64,000 bases of DNA, taken from the NCBI GenBank assembly GCA_934045075.1, contig OW203741.1, positions 342,501 through 406,500 on the forward strand. Reading direction: 5' to 3'. The stretch comes from Yponomeuta sedellus (Eukaryota > Arthropoda > Insecta > Lepidoptera > Yponomeutidae). Below, piece by piece: positions 1 to 11,561 of this stretch. Each line of letters starts with the position of its first letter. The first letter of the stretch is position 1. Made by a program: the position numbers and the translations under genes. Under the pieces are notes generated by a model. The model was not told the origin of the DNA. It did no database searches and worked only from the letters and a program-made list of their open reading frames with translations.

Positions 1-1086
1 AAAGCTTGTTTACATGGATCCAGTGCACCGGAACTGGAGCTGTTGCTGTAGTGTATGGTGGACTGAATTGAAATTGATCGAATTTATTCCGCACATTCAC
101 CGGCTCCAGATTCTGGTGTATAAAGATCCATCGATCCTCAGATAGGACGTTTATAGGCTACAAAAAATATCTATCCATAATGGAGTGTTGGTCCCAGCGC
201 TTATGTAAGCTAGATAGTTTCTCATTCGTGATTCACGATAAGAGTTCTAGGAAAGCCAGTTTAGATTATACTACTGCCTAATAAAAACAAAGTGTGGCTA
301 ACCTAAGTAACTTAATGATAGGGTGTGGACGTTTTGCATAGCATTTGACCCCATTTCATGGGGCGTAAGCTACGCGTTATCGTTTTATCGGCTTTGAGCC
401 AGTAAAAGCAAGTTACTCACTACTTAACTTAATTACAAGTTTCCATTTCCATTGCTATTTTCCATGTACGCATACCCACGCAGGTTTAATATGCATGTCT
501 ACGTGACTAGTTCCACTCGTCCAGTAATTGTGTTGTCTGTACAAATTGCGAAGAGAAAGTAACGACCAGTCATCGCCGCCTTGTTAAACACTGGCGGCTA
601 ACTTATTGATGCGTCATACGCGACACGAGCCTTGGTCAAGCCCAGCGTGGACAGCGTAGCGCTGGTGACATTGGTCCTCCCGGAATCCACATCGTGAGGG
701 AACCCGAGTGGCTCAGACACAAGTAGGTACGATACATTTTTTTTTGTGTAGCCTCGATTGTGTCCCACTGCTGGGCAAAGGCCTTTTGTCTTCCACTCCT
801 CCCTGTTCATGGCCACCTCCACAACAAAAACAAATATTACTTTTTAAATATCGATGCCTGTCGTGGTCGCCAAACTAAGTATTCTAATTCTGCAGTGCCA
901 AGGCGCTTCGTATCGCCAGTATCGTCGTACACATCTTATTTGAATTCGATTTCGTTAGGTGCTCCTTATACCGGTCCAACGACCGATTACGATTGTGGAG
1001 CTTTGTACACGTGATGTTGCAAAGTCGCCGGCACCATAAGTCACCATGAGTGCACGCGTATTATAGGTCTCTGTCGAGTATTCTAC
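1..1086. other. Left flank: probable intron of the first esterase, no further exon found
   Basis: On the minus strand this lies downstream of the 1087-1281 exon, so it is most likely its first intron. I found no stretch resembling an esterase second exon (no WEG, EDCL or HGGGF-type motif). Positions 745-830 carry a fragment of a common lepidopteran dispersed repeat (CACTGCTGGGCAAAGGCC core). Nothing else is recognised. Confidence 0.5.
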
Positions 1087-1281
1087 CTTGTACAAGTCGG
1101 GCGCAGTGGGCGGTGCTCCGTACGGTATCCCGACGTAGGCGTAGTGCGGCGGCTGCTGCAGCCGGTAGCCGCGCACGACGCCCGCGCTAGTGCTGACGTC
1201 ACGGTGCGGGCGCCGCGCCCCGCCCCAGCGCCAACCCGCGGCCGCCGCCAGGCACGCCGCTAGTACGCTCACCACCAACAT
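1087..1281 (-). CDS. First coding exon of a secreted carboxylesterase-like protein (partial gene)
   Basis: Exon of 65 codons starting at ATG 1281-1279. Residues 1-16 are strongly hydrophobic and Ala-rich and look like a signal peptide. They are followed by an Arg-rich stretch, then VRGYRLQ and AYVGIPYGAPPTAPD, the N-terminal carboxylesterase (alpha/beta hydrolase, COesterase) signature of the form V.G......Y.GIPYA.PP. The exon ends AAG|GTAGAA (intron from 1086), a phase-0 junction at the same place in the fold as the first intron of the two neighbouring genes. The rest must lie left of the window, because no second exon appears in 1-1086. A possible TATA-like AATATAAG lies near 1336-1346 upstream. 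The exon is very GC-rich compared with its flanks. Same strand and family as the next three genes. Catalytic status is unknown, since the Ser/Glu/His exons are not in view; a truncated pseudogene is the alternative. Confidence 0.72.
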
Positions 1282-1859
1282 TCCTCACACCTCAACATCA
1301 CTGTGACTAGTATTGGAGAAGTGGCTACGTTTCCTCTTATATTTTCGTGGCTCGGTTTTGGACAGGAACAACTCTGTGCCCAGTCAACGTTCAGTGTGCG
1401 GTCCGTCCGGTACTCGCGTGGAGGGATAGTAAGTTTAGACAAGCTAAACTCTCTCCTTGTTATTTAAACATATGTCTTGGAAAGGCAAAACACTGACGCC
1501 CGCGATTGAGGAAAACAACGTTGTATTTAGTTTGACGTCTTGTAATCTGTGACCTATGATAGAACTCAAAACATCCATTTCCCTATTGATTTGTAAATAA
1601 ATAAGCCTGTGCGTGTTTCAAGTTGCGTCGCCAAAAAGTGATAAAACGACACAAAATAATACGAAAACAATGCAGAATATATTATAATCTTAGAATAAAT
1701 TACAAATTGCTTAAAATAAATTGCCAAAATAGTATGCCTCTTAAACCATTGAGTTCTTTTCTCGGATACTTAATGTAAGTGACTCGTAATTACGACACAA
1801 TGCTAATGAACCTGACACAAGCTGACGTCATAGCGGTTTGGTGCTCAACCATAATCAAT
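1282..1859. other. Intergenic spacer between the first two esterase genes
   Basis: 578 bp holding the presumed promoter of the leftmost gene and the 3' flank of the next. AT-rich in 1560-1800. No repeat family or further ORF recognised. Confidence 0.5.
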
Positions 1860-4071
1860 TTAATGTAGTCTCAAAAAGAAAATAGCAAGAGCGAGGGCAA
1901 GGCAGGGCGCCAGGTGGACCGCCGAGTTTTTCTCGATGTAGTGGTCGTGGTAGAGCCGCGTCCACAGCGCCAGCCGCGGCACGTGCAGCCCGCGCTCCAG
2001 AGTGCTGTTGGACCCGATCGAGAGCCACTCCTCATCCGCCGGCTCCGACTGCTTAAGCTCGTTCCATGTTATACCTTCCGCAGTTGGTTGCCTGCAAGAA
2101 AAAACACCTCTTTGACTTCCGTTCTCCATAACAAGGTCAGGAGACTGACACACGGCTAAGAAAACTATTTTATGAAAGTTATTTCGGACATTTGCGTATT
2201 TTCTGTCTTCTAGAAAAATTCTACTCTTCATGATTTAGCTTTATGTGTTGTAGCAAAATCTGGTCCCATATTTCGACAAAATTGGAAGTGTGTCAGGAAT
2301 AGCTGTCATACCTATTATTCAGCTCCTACTATTGTTGAGTTCGTAGTACGGTTTAGGTTAAAGTGAACATACCCAGTGTTAATGAAGCTGACCCAAACAT
2401 CGGTCATCAGCTCCACCATACGTTCGTCCTCCGATCCTCGCTCCGGCATCTCCCCGTCCTTCGTTAACAGATATCCCACGAGGTCGCCTCGCGCAGCTCC
2501 GCCTACTAACTGTACGGGCAATTCGAATACTTCCCGGTTCAGCGACCCCACATATGAGAACTCATAGAAATATACCGAAGCTCCAGCATCGATCAAAGGT
2601 CTTGCAGTTCGAATTGCAGGTCCTAGATACAACACGTCGGTATAGTAAAGTGATAGATTCTGTATGGTCTCTGTGGTTATGTTACTGTCACCGAAGTACT
2701 GGCTCTTGATGTTCTCAGCCTCTCTAAGGCGTTCAGCATTGTCTCTAAAACAAAGATCGGATGGCAATAGCAGTCTGACGTCATTACTTATTTCTTCAAT
2801 AGTTTCGGGCGTGTGAGATACAACGTCATGTAAGCCAGCAAAGTTTGCTGAACCAATCATGAAGGTTTTGTTTAACAGTGCAGATTTTTGAAGGACACTC
2901 CAAGGTGTATCGTTCATAAATGCTTCCGCCGTTTCTTCGACACATGGTAGAAATAGCATGTCCTTTGATTTTAAAATCAAGTCATCCAAACTAGCTCCAG
3001 TAAGAAGAGCAGACTCTTCGTTGTCTGCTAATATGCCAGCTAAATGTGAAGCTGTATTCACTGGATCTCTATCGATAGCCCACTGGGACAGCACGGATCC
3101 GCTTTCTATTATAGCTTTATTGATATACATGGAAGACATTGGTGATAAGGTTAGATAACCAACTAGTATTCCTGCTAAACCTTCCCCACTTACGACAATA
3201 TTCCTCGGATTTCCACCAAACGCTGCAATATTGTTCACAATCCAGTTCAACGCCAAAGTCAAATCCTTTAATCCAGCATTGCCTGGTGCACTATCGTTCC
3301 TCATACACAAAAAGCCTAGTGGTCCAAGTCTGTAGTTAGGCAGAACTAGAATTACACCTTTAGAAACCATATGTTCAGGCCCATACAATGCTGGATCTCC
3401 ACTACCGACTTTAAAGTTTCCATCGTGTATATGGAATAACACAGCAGCATTTTCGGCAGCAGCTGGTGTAAATATGCTTAGTGTCAAGCAGTTTACGTCG
3501 CCTGCTGTTGTTTCATTGTCTACTGGCTGTGGACATACCGACGTATGTTCATAGACTTGGTGGACCTTCTCCCAACGATCTGGTTCTGTAGGTGGCTGAA
3601 AAAGTAAATTAATTATTTATTGAAGCTTAACACACTATCTTATAAACATTTTCAAATTAATACACTAATTACCTGAAAGTGCCCATCGAATTTTCCATAC
3701 TGTATATCGATGAAACCAATGATGTTGTCAGTGTTGTTATAAAAGTAACCCTGTACTGGGCCGTGCGTAGTCTCCACGAGGTTGGAGGCAGGTGTCACTA
3801 TCTCTGGAGAGGCATCCACATCGGTCTCAGTTTCTGAATCAGTTTCTTCCCCACCCGGTATATCGGGTATTTCATTTTCTTGGTCTAACTCTTCGTAGTC
3901 TGGTGTGACTACATTTTCATCCTCATTTCGGTTTAAATTTGATTGTATGTACGTCTCCAGCTCGATGGGGTCGCTAGAAGTGGCAGTGTGGCTATCTTCC
4001 CGTAACACTTCTTGTGTTAACCCGTAAGCAAATAGTACCAAGGCCATCCATATTGATAGTCTCCAGCGCAT
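1860..4071 (-). CDS. Catalytically dead carboxylesterase-like protein, probably surface-anchored
   Basis: Three exons: 3673-4071, 2373-3595 and 1860-2091 (CAG|GTAATT, GG|GTATGT donors; TTCAG, TTGCAG acceptors), joining in frame to 617 residues. Residues 1-19 look like a signal peptide. About residues 35-95 form a Glu/Asp-rich linker not typical of esterases. The COesterase fold follows (PPTEPDRW, PNYRLGPLGFL, PGNAGLKDLTLALNWI, FGGNP). All three catalytic positions are replaced: the Ser of GESAG is Gly272 (SGEGLAG), the Glu is Ala386 (SANFAG), and the His is Arg502 (GGAARGDL). The oxyanion motif HGGGF is HDGNF (190-194). The C-terminus is hydrophobic (APCLALALAIFF), like a GPI-attachment signal or membrane tail. 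The reading frame is clean over 1.85 kb, so selection for a non-enzymatic role (binding or adhesion, as in glutactin and neuroligins) is more likely than decay. That role is inferred. Confidence 0.9.
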
Positions 4072-5252
4072 TTTGGCGAAATCGACTTATCGTTGTCCTG
4101 AAATTAGAATTGCGATTTCGGTGAAATGAGGACAAACTGTTCTACGTGCCGACCCTACATTTTCTGTCTCGTTATAACCCAAGCTGGCACAATAGTGTGA
4201 CGCTCACTGTGGAATGGGCAATTATCTCTCCTACATATCCGCGCGATGCGATCGTCACGCAGCTGTTTTCTCTTGATCAATGTAGGCTCTGCACTGCCAC
4301 GTTAAATGATAGGATTGCGGCCCTCCTCTCTGTGGACTATCGCCGATACAATACACATTCATCAATAGCGTCTATTGATGGAAATTCCCAAAGTGCAGTC
4401 TGCTAGACCAAACCTCTTGGGAGCATTACCATCTTGTACTCAGTTGGTACTGCTTTCTAGCTGTACGTAGTATACAATCAGCTGTTATTCTCTAACGTGC
4501 GTGTGTATTCAACGTGATTATTAATTAATTTTGATTGATTTATACAATTTTTATCTTAGATGACTTGTGATTTAACAGGCTTAGTAAATCATATAATAAG
4601 ATCCCTTTTTTAATTTATTTATATATATTAACTAGCAGACCTCGCAAACGTCAATTCAGATCTTGTCTATTTGTACGCCAAGTTTCAGGTAAATCTGTCC
4701 ACACATTATTGCGTGATTGAGTAACATCCAAATAGCTTCACAACTTTTACATTATAATATGCAGCCTCAAAAATGTATTTACCCCAAACAATTTCATACT
4801 TGATCGTACAGCCTTTTCACTTATCAGGAGAGCTTCACTTAAAGCTCCGGTATCAGCTAGTATCGGAGCACTCGGGGTGCGATAATCCGGGTAACTTTTA
4901 TTATTCGTTCGCAATTTCGGTTGCCTCTTGATTGCTTCACCACGTGATGCACGAAACCCGCTTTAACATACCATCAGCCAACATTGCGTGGCATCACCTT
5001 AAGTTTTGTTTTTCCCTGCAATGCTCAGCATGGAACTACAGCGCAGAGAATGGTTTTGGGGGTCGACAAGCCGTCATTTGAAATGGGGCTCAACAAGAGA
5101 GCGTATGATCGATGCTTTACTTTCATGGCCTACATTTTATGGGTACCTAATTAATTAATTGACTGAATGCTCTTTACATTAAGCAGCTTATAGCAGGCAT
5201 ATACCTCTGTGAAATTATAGTACCAATAACTATATAGTACCGCTAACTGTGA

Positions 5253-5380
5253 AGGAAAACATCGTGACGAAATCTGAGTATTTGAGGTGTTTAAAACCTC
5301 AACACTAGATTTGCCAATCCGTGGTTGGCATACTCTCTCTCTTTCGGAGAGAAGGCTGTTCTGGGTTTCTTAGTATGAAT
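5253..5380 (+). repeat. Fragment of a common lepidopteran dispersed repeat (copy 1)
   Basis: Contains GGAAAACATCGTGACGAAA, a caatcc-ggttggc segment, and a CTCTCT / GAGAGAAGGC hairpin. The same order of motifs recurs at 29507-29680. Looks like the 3' part of a retroelement; the family was not identified. Confidence 0.55.
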
Positions 5381-5726
5381 CGAGGACAGACGATTGAGTG
5401 TGTTATGTGAAAATTATTAATGCATTAAGTAATCATTTTGTAATATCAATCAATAGTATGCATTTTTCATATAAATATTAAAATAGATGTATAATCTTAG
5501 TTAATTATTTTATAAATTATATTTTTGTAATACGATGCTAATTGTTTCTTATTAAATAAATAAATGAAATTAATTAATATTATTTGATATTAATTCAACT
5601 ACATGATAATTTGTTTATTCCAGGTAAACGAATCTTTAATGAGGATCACCCATCTCGGTTCCGAGCAGCTATAACTGTAAGTTTAATGATGGAAAATATC
5701 GCAAGTTGAAACTAACAATGGTTATT

Positions 5727-5905
5727 ATTATTATTATTAAAATTCTTTATTGCATAAACATTTTGCACATAGGCGAGCTTAATGCTACTTAGCATTATCT
5801 ACCAGCTAACCTAAGTTTTTGAGACAAGATTATCAGGTAGTGCAATGTACAGTATCCATCCATCCATCTATTTCAGCCTATTGCAGTCCACTGCTGGACA
5901 TAAGC
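5727..5905 (-). repeat. 3' end of a truncated LINE with (TAA)n tail, plus a short repeat fragment
   Basis: 5727-5855 is the reverse complement of 41050-41178: both carry gcactacctg, agtagcattaagctcgcc and tgcaataaagaattttaat followed by a (TAA)n tail. This is a 5'-truncated retroelement end on the minus strand. 5865-5905 adds a CAGTCCACTGCTGGACATAAG fragment seen in many lepidopteran repeats. Confidence 0.6.
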
Positions 5906-6614
5906 CTACCCCAATTGTACAATTTATACAATTTTATAAATTGTATAAATTTACAATAAATTTCAATAAATTTAATATAAATTTTGTTTGTTTTACAATT
6001 GTACAGTATAAATTTTACTAATTACATCTAGATTATATATGAAATTTAAAATTGGTTTAAATTTAATAATCGTTTACTATTACATAATTATACAGTGAGT
6101 GGAATAGGTTTTGTGACTTAAGTAAAGTGGTGTTGCAGTAAACATAGGAATCGAAACTAATAAGTGAAGTACAACGATTTCATTCCATATTAGTTGATAT
6201 GTCACGGCAGACCTTGTCTTGTTATTTCAATAAAAAATCACAAACAATGTAATCGCATATTATGCAATGGGCATTTTCCTAAATGATGACAGTAGTTACA
6301 AAATAATGGTACGCCGTAGTACCGGTTCCGACTCTGATTCTGTATTTTCGTTTTACAAATTCATGGAAGCAACCCAAATATTTAAATTTGGGCTTGGTGA
6401 TGTAGGATGAAGTATTATCCTATGATAATACTTTTTTCCTCCGACAAAAAATCAAGTAAGTTAATCCGGATTCAAATAATAAAAAAACAGGACTTATGTT
6501 TTTAGGACAATGCCCATTCTCATAAATCTCATAAAAAAGCACTTGGAGCTTTACCCCAAGTTTTCCATGTTTCCCAGAACCCTTAACATGTGGGAGTTCT
6601 ATTAAATCCCTTTA

Positions 6615-9277
6615 CTATTTACTCTGAACGCTTTTCTGCCGCCGAAAGTAGTATTTCTCGTAGATGTCGTCCCAGATCTGCATGGCCCTGGAGTGCGGGT
6701 AGTCCCTCATCTCCAGCTCATTGCCTATGTTGTAGACCTGTAGATCCCCAGCACGTACTGTCTCCCAACGTGGCAGCTCCGAGTTTGGTGGAGTTGGGTT
6801 TCTGGAGCATTATTAAGGATATGTTTCCATCCAAATTGGTATCGCTACGCCTGCAGTTACTACACTGTGTACGCAACTATATTTCTGTTAGGCTTTGGTT
6901 CTACTCTCTAGGTTTTTGGTTTTGGGATATCAGGTGAATAGCGGGTGTTATTTATGAAGAAGCACGATTCCTCTAAAACACTGCTCAAATGCAGTTTTAA
7001 TATTCGGTCGTGAAGGATAATACCAACTGCATTACAAGAGTAAATGGAAAATGTATTGTAGAGCATGTATTGAGAGGCTAGACCATACCGAATTACCTGG
7101 GTGGTGTAAGGACAATCTGAGCCTACGCAGTCAAAAATCAGTCCCATTTAATATATCGTCTGTGGTAATGTTTATGTAAATCATTTTGACGAAGGCAGAC
7201 AAATCAAGACCGAACTTTACTCCAGGTAAATTTGCCTGATCATTCAATTGTACAGAATGATAAAGGCCTAAAAATATACCACCTGCCTCGCAGCAACGAA
7301 GATGCATACTTACAGGAACTGAACAAAATTTGTCCACAGCTTCACGATCTTGTGTTGCACCATTCCGTCCTCCCCCTCAAGCACCCTTCCTCTATTAGGA
7401 AACAAGTAGGCGAGTTCGTCAGAGTGCGCGGCGCCAGTCTTCTTGACCCCGGGCTCGTCCACGCCAGGGTCGGAGCCGTGGCTGAACTGGTAGTAGTAGA
7501 CCGGCAGCTCGTTGGCCTGCGCGTGCAGGCGCGCGCTGCGGTGCACGTGCTGGAGGAAGTACGCGTCTCTGGAGGAGAGTTGTCAGTCACTCATCAGTAT
7601 GCAGATTCATTTCAGTCTGTACCAGTGGAAAATTATTAGTGAGTTTATTTATGTTTCGTCGGGCCAAACAAAGGGTGCAGTTATACTTATGTTTGCAAAA
7701 TGAAGCGCTTGCCGTGCCGCCAAATCATGTCATTAAACCTTACATCCGTGCACGAGCGCGATTCTCGTTAGATAATTATACGTATGGATAGAGAACACTT
7801 TACAGCATAGCCAGATAAAAATTACAATTACGATTTCTATATACTTAGTCATAAAATCTTTCCATCAATTTTCTCTTACCTAAAGTATGTCAGCAATGCT
7901 GCCATAGTGTAATTGTTTCTAAAATACGCGTCTTTAATCTGTCTCGTGACTTGTTTTGACTCGTTCTCGTTTAGCACTAATTCTTCCGGCAAAAGCATGG
8001 ACAGGTCTTTGGACATCCGCTTCACCATGTTGCTGTGTAGCAAATTTGAAGCAAAGATATACGCCTCGTTACTATTATACCCAATGATTACAGGGACTCT
8101 GTGGACCATCTTATTTGTCAAAAGTTCTAAGGGTGGCTCCGGTAAGAACAGTTCTTCATTTCGAATAGACTTCTCCGTACACATGCCAAAAGGGAAATAA
8201 GCTAATTCTAGCTTTTCAGTTTCTTTTGTTAGTTCATCGAGATCTGCATTTAAGAATGCTGACACGATATCGTCTATATCTTCACTATCTGTAAAACTAT
8301 CTGCTAATTGCTTTGCCCTGTCTTTGGCGTCGTAGTTGTAAGTAAAGGGACTTAAGGCTGACCCGCTCTGTAGGATCACTCCGTGATACAAGCCTTGGCC
8401 CATCGGTGAGAGCATTAAGGCTTCAACCATTGCAGCTCCGTAACTCTGACCAGCTACAACGACTTTAGTTGGAGCCCCCCTAAACGCCACAATATTATCT
8501 CTTACCCAACGAAGAGCTAACACTAGATCTTTAGCGCCAGCATTTCCTGGGATTTTTTCATGATTTAGACAAAGAAAGCCTATAGGTCCAGTCCTGTAAT
8601 GTACGTGGACGACGATGATCCCCTGCCTAACCAACATATCTGGGTGGTACCGACCACTCCCACTTTTCACCCAAACCAAAACGTTCCACTCCGACCCGCT
8701 GTCTCCGGAGGGCACGTGCACGTCCAGCATTAGACATTCCTCTAAGCCTGAGCAAGAAGGTCGCAAGGGCTGGGGCTCGCGAGTACCAAACCAGATTGGA
8801 GCTAAGCCTGCTCGCTGCAAAGACGTTAAATTCTGTCAATAATAAAATTTATTGTGAAGTTCTCAATAACAAAGTTATATCTAAATAAAAGTACGCCCCC
8901 TTCACTTACGATTTTGCTAAAGCCAACAATATAAGTATTTTTTATTGTCTTACGCATTTGTATGGCGTTTTAAACGTATTTCATTAAAGAAATAATTAAG
9001 CAGTTTACTTCTTACACTATTTTTATTTTTAATGCACTAACCCGTGCTAAGGAACAAATTTAAAAACCTATTTAGAGGCTAAAAGTTTACTTCTTACCTT
9101 AAACCTGCCTCCAGAGCCAGTGACGTTGGCATATGGTATCCCGATATAAGACACGAATCCGTCATGTGCGATCCCGTTCAGCCTACCTTGTACAGTACTT
9201 ATTTCCTCTTGCTTACTCGTCGTGATAAAAATCGGTAAGATCAATAGTGTCGAAAGACATATTTGTTCTGGCAACAT
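6615..9277 (-). CDS. Carboxylesterase-like protein with intact Ser-Glu-His triad
   Basis: Four exons: 9098-9277, 7880-8832, 7314-7568 and 6615-6801, giving 524 residues. Donors are AAG|GTAAGA, AG|GTAAGA and CT|GTAAGT; acceptors are TTGACAG, CTCCAG and CTCCAG; phases 0, 2, 2. Residues 1-22 form a hydrophobic signal peptide, then VSYIGIPYA. Catalytic Ser190 sits in AGQSYGA, Glu316 in YNSNEAY and His426 in GAAHSDELAYLF, so the triad is complete. The usual HGGGF oxyanion segment is KSGSG (116-120) and FGGDP is FRGAP, which could alter or weaken hydrolysis. The cysteine of the family EDCL motif is kept (EECLML). The C-terminus NPTPPNSELPRWE is the usual end of the fold. No GPI-like tail, so probably a soluble secreted esterase. 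A 68-bp SINE fragment lies 14 bp into intron 1. Endogenous substrate unknown. Confidence 0.9.
6802..7313 (-). other. Intron 3 of the third esterase gene
   Basis: 512-bp intron between exons 3 and 4 (GTAAGTATG at the donor, CTCCAG acceptor). Small antisense and sense ORFs in it have no family signature. Confidence 0.75.
7569..7879 (-). other. Intron 2 of the third esterase gene
   Basis: 311-bp intron between exons 2 and 3. No repeat or second gene recognised. Confidence 0.75.
9016..9083 (-). mobile_element. Fold-back SINE, 68-bp 3' fragment beside a splice donor (copy 1)
   Basis: Carries the 3' end of the family (agcctctaaatagg ... cacgggttagtgc, then attaaaaataaaaatagt). It is flanked by a perfect 14-bp target-site duplication, AGTTTACTTCTTAC, at 9002-9015 and 9084-9097. 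On the minus strand the duplicate reads GTAAGAAGTAAACT and begins with the first base of intron 1 of the esterase gene. Confidence 0.88.
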
Positions 9278-10174
9278 CTGGTATTTGAATATTTAATTTC
9301 GCTTATCGCCGTATCCCTCAAAAATTATCTGTTTGATCGGTTGCGCTATTAATAGTTAACAAAAAATGTGCATATATTGCTGCTGCCAACACAAGGGTTT
9401 GTAAATGAATGGTGTGAAAATGCAAACTGAATATAATTTTGCTGCAATTGTGAAAATTCAATTTCCGTTATTTACGCGCAGTTGAACTTATTGTGCGTAA
9501 AATGTTCATTGTGTGTCAACGACAGACAGCTATGGACTAAAAAGTACAAAAGTACCAAAGAGTTCCAATTTTTCTCCATAAAACATCTTGCCAACGCTGT
9601 GGAATCTCATGCAAATTTCAGTAAATACCACACTGGTCGTAGGTTTCTCTTATAACAATCAGAAACCTCAGTTTTCTTCTTCGTTCGTTCTTTTTCTGGA
9701 ATCAAAATTCCGATACGGAATTTCTACTCTAAGTGGCCGGCCTAAACTAGGGCGCCATGTTGGGGGAAATCGAAAGAACAATTTTTTTACTGGCAACATA
9801 ACTTTTATCGTCGTTTATGAAATTCGATTTACGTCAAACTATCTGCCAATTGATCAGGCATTGTTCATTTATTTCACGCTACATAGTTCAAAGTCTGCAT
9901 AAAGAAATCAAAAATGCCCGTTTCGTGTCAAGAGTGACTCTGGCCGAATTTGGTGACATCAGCTGGTTGCTATTTCAACATGAACTTGAAAGCTTTTGAT
10001 CGAAAAGGCATAGGCGTGAAAATTAAGTGGTACACTATTTAATAAGGTGTTGGACAAAAAGAAAATCCGCTGGATTGGGTTTTATTCCTTAGCAGTACTG
10101 TTTTAGGGCTGATTTTTCAACCATCGGATAAAACTTATACGTCTAATATCGTGCATAACAACCATTTCAAAAAT

Positions 10175-10583
10175 AATCAAAACTCTTTTAATACGGATTT
10201 CACTCGTTTATTATATTTTTACAATTTTCCGACGTTTCGGCACTTTTACAGGTTATACTATTTTTTTTTTAATGCACTAACCCGTGCTAAGGAACAAATT
10301 TAAAAACCTATTTAGAGGCTAAACATTTTTTAGCCTCTTACAGAGAATAGTGTAAAGAGGTTCGAAATTTCAATGATGCCGTGAGTCGCCCATTGGCTCA
10401 ATTGGTAGAGCGCTGGCACGGATAGCCAGAGGTTGCGGGTTCGAATCCCGGCACGGGTGAAATTTTTAGCCTCTAAATAGGTTTTTAAACTTTTACAGGT
10501 GCCGTGGTCTCGGATGACAAGGAAATGTCGGAAAATTGTAAAAATATAATAAACGAGTGAAATCCGTATTAAAACAGTTTTAA
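10175..10583. mobile_element. Palindromic MITE, split by a SINE
   Basis: The left arm (about 10175-10252) and right arm (about 10489-10583) are inverted copies. They share TTTAATACGGATTTCACTCG and the following TTATTATATTTTTACAATTT, and meet at gacgtttcggcac / gtgccgtggtctc. With the SINE removed, the arms form a near-continuous hairpin of about 170 bp. No coding capacity. Superfamily not assigned. Confidence 0.75.
10253..10488 (-). mobile_element. Fold-back SINE (copy 2), nested at the centre of a MITE
   Basis: Flanked by an 11-bp target-site duplication ACTTTTACAGG (10242-10252 and 10489-10499). The left end is the reverse complement of the 3' A-rich end. The tRNA-like module (gctcaattggtagagc, GGGTTCGAATCCC) is at about 10389-10460. 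A short second arm makes the insert partly palindromic. Confidence 0.85.
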
Positions 10584-11061
10584 TTATGTCTACCTATAGA
10601 ACTCGTGTTAACCTTAGAAAATACTATACATTTCAAAAATGTTCTAATAGCATTTCTTTTGTTATTTCACGGTGACATTTTCATATTATTGTGTAATACT
10701 TTATTAGACGGTAATTTGTATCCGAGGATTGAAGATTGAAGAATATTTACCCCTTCGATGACTAATTTACACTCGTATCATGTATAGATTTTGTAATGAA
10801 GATTGGTCACGTTATAGTCTTAATGGAAACTAAAATAGAAAAAAAGATATCGTCAGTGTAAATGAAAATGAAGTTTCCACCTTGATAAGCGACAGTGAGT
10901 CTGATACGTCAAGAACTAAACCATTGGCTGTGAAGATCAATGATTGATTTCAACTTCAATATTACAAAAACAGGAAGTAACCGAGTACCTAGTGGGCATT
11001 GTCACAAAAAATCAACAAATTCCGGGGTTACCTTTACCATTAGGGTAACTAATTGTTAATA

Positions 11062-11267
11062 CTATTTTTATTTTTAATGCACTAACCCGTGCTAAGGACA
11101 AATTTAAAAACCAATTTAGGGGCTAAAAATTTCACCCATGCCGGGATTCGAACCCGCAACCTCTGGCTATCCGTGCCAGCGCTCTACCAATTGAGCTCAA
11201 TTGGTAGAGCGCTGGCACGGGTTCGAATCCCGCCATGGGTGAAATTCTTAGCCTCTAAATTGGTTTT
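11062..11267 (-). mobile_element. Fold-back SINE (copy 3), near-perfect hairpin
   Basis: Bounded by the 12-bp duplication TAATTGTTAATA (11050-11061 and 11268-11279). The two arms hold the tRNA-like B-box and D-arm in opposite orientation, meeting at accaattgagctcaattggt. The 3' end of the family (attaaaaataaaaatagt on the minus strand) lies at the left. Confidence 0.88.
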
Positions 11268-11555
11268 TAATTGTTAATAGTTTTCAGAGGTTTCTGTATG
11301 CCGAAATGCTGACTACTGAGCATTCAAATACCAGGCCAGAACCGGGGGTTGGAGAATGGGTTATACTCGTATATGAGTGAGGAAACTAAAGGAAATTCGA
11401 ATTAGGTTTAAAACTTCTGTGGTTTACTTCCCATTTGGTTATTATAGACAGTCGGGTGAATCAGGACTGCCACTTTCACACCTCTATAAATATATATGGT
11501 TTAGATTTTTACATCAAAAATTCTATCTCCACTGACTTTGTTTACGATATTTACA

Positions 11556-11561
11556 TTTATT
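11556..11561 (-). terminator. Candidate polyadenylation signal AATAAA
   Basis: AATAAA on the minus strand, 194 bp past the stop codon of the fourth esterase. Position is plausible, but nothing else confirms its use. Confidence 0.4.

Larger units (their letters stand above)
4072..6614. other. Intergenic region between second and third esterase genes
   Basis: About 2.5 kb without a supported gene. 4072-5250 shows nothing recognisable. 5253-5380 and 5727-5905 carry dispersed-repeat fragments listed separately. 5400-6580 is AT-rich unique-looking sequence. Short ORFs here have no protein-like composition. Confidence 0.5.

Noticed and set aside
598..822. Second exon of the leftmost esterase
   Set aside because: The translation has no esterase motif and its start overlaps a dispersed repeat.
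7232..7639. 135-codon plus-strand protein
   Set aside because: Antisense to exon 3 of the third esterase, which has family motifs and splice sites.
10389..10460. Functional tRNA gene
   Set aside because: The cloverleaf-like module recurs in about fourteen places inside a repeat with target duplications; the acceptor stem and anticodon loop are imperfect, so it is a SINE head.
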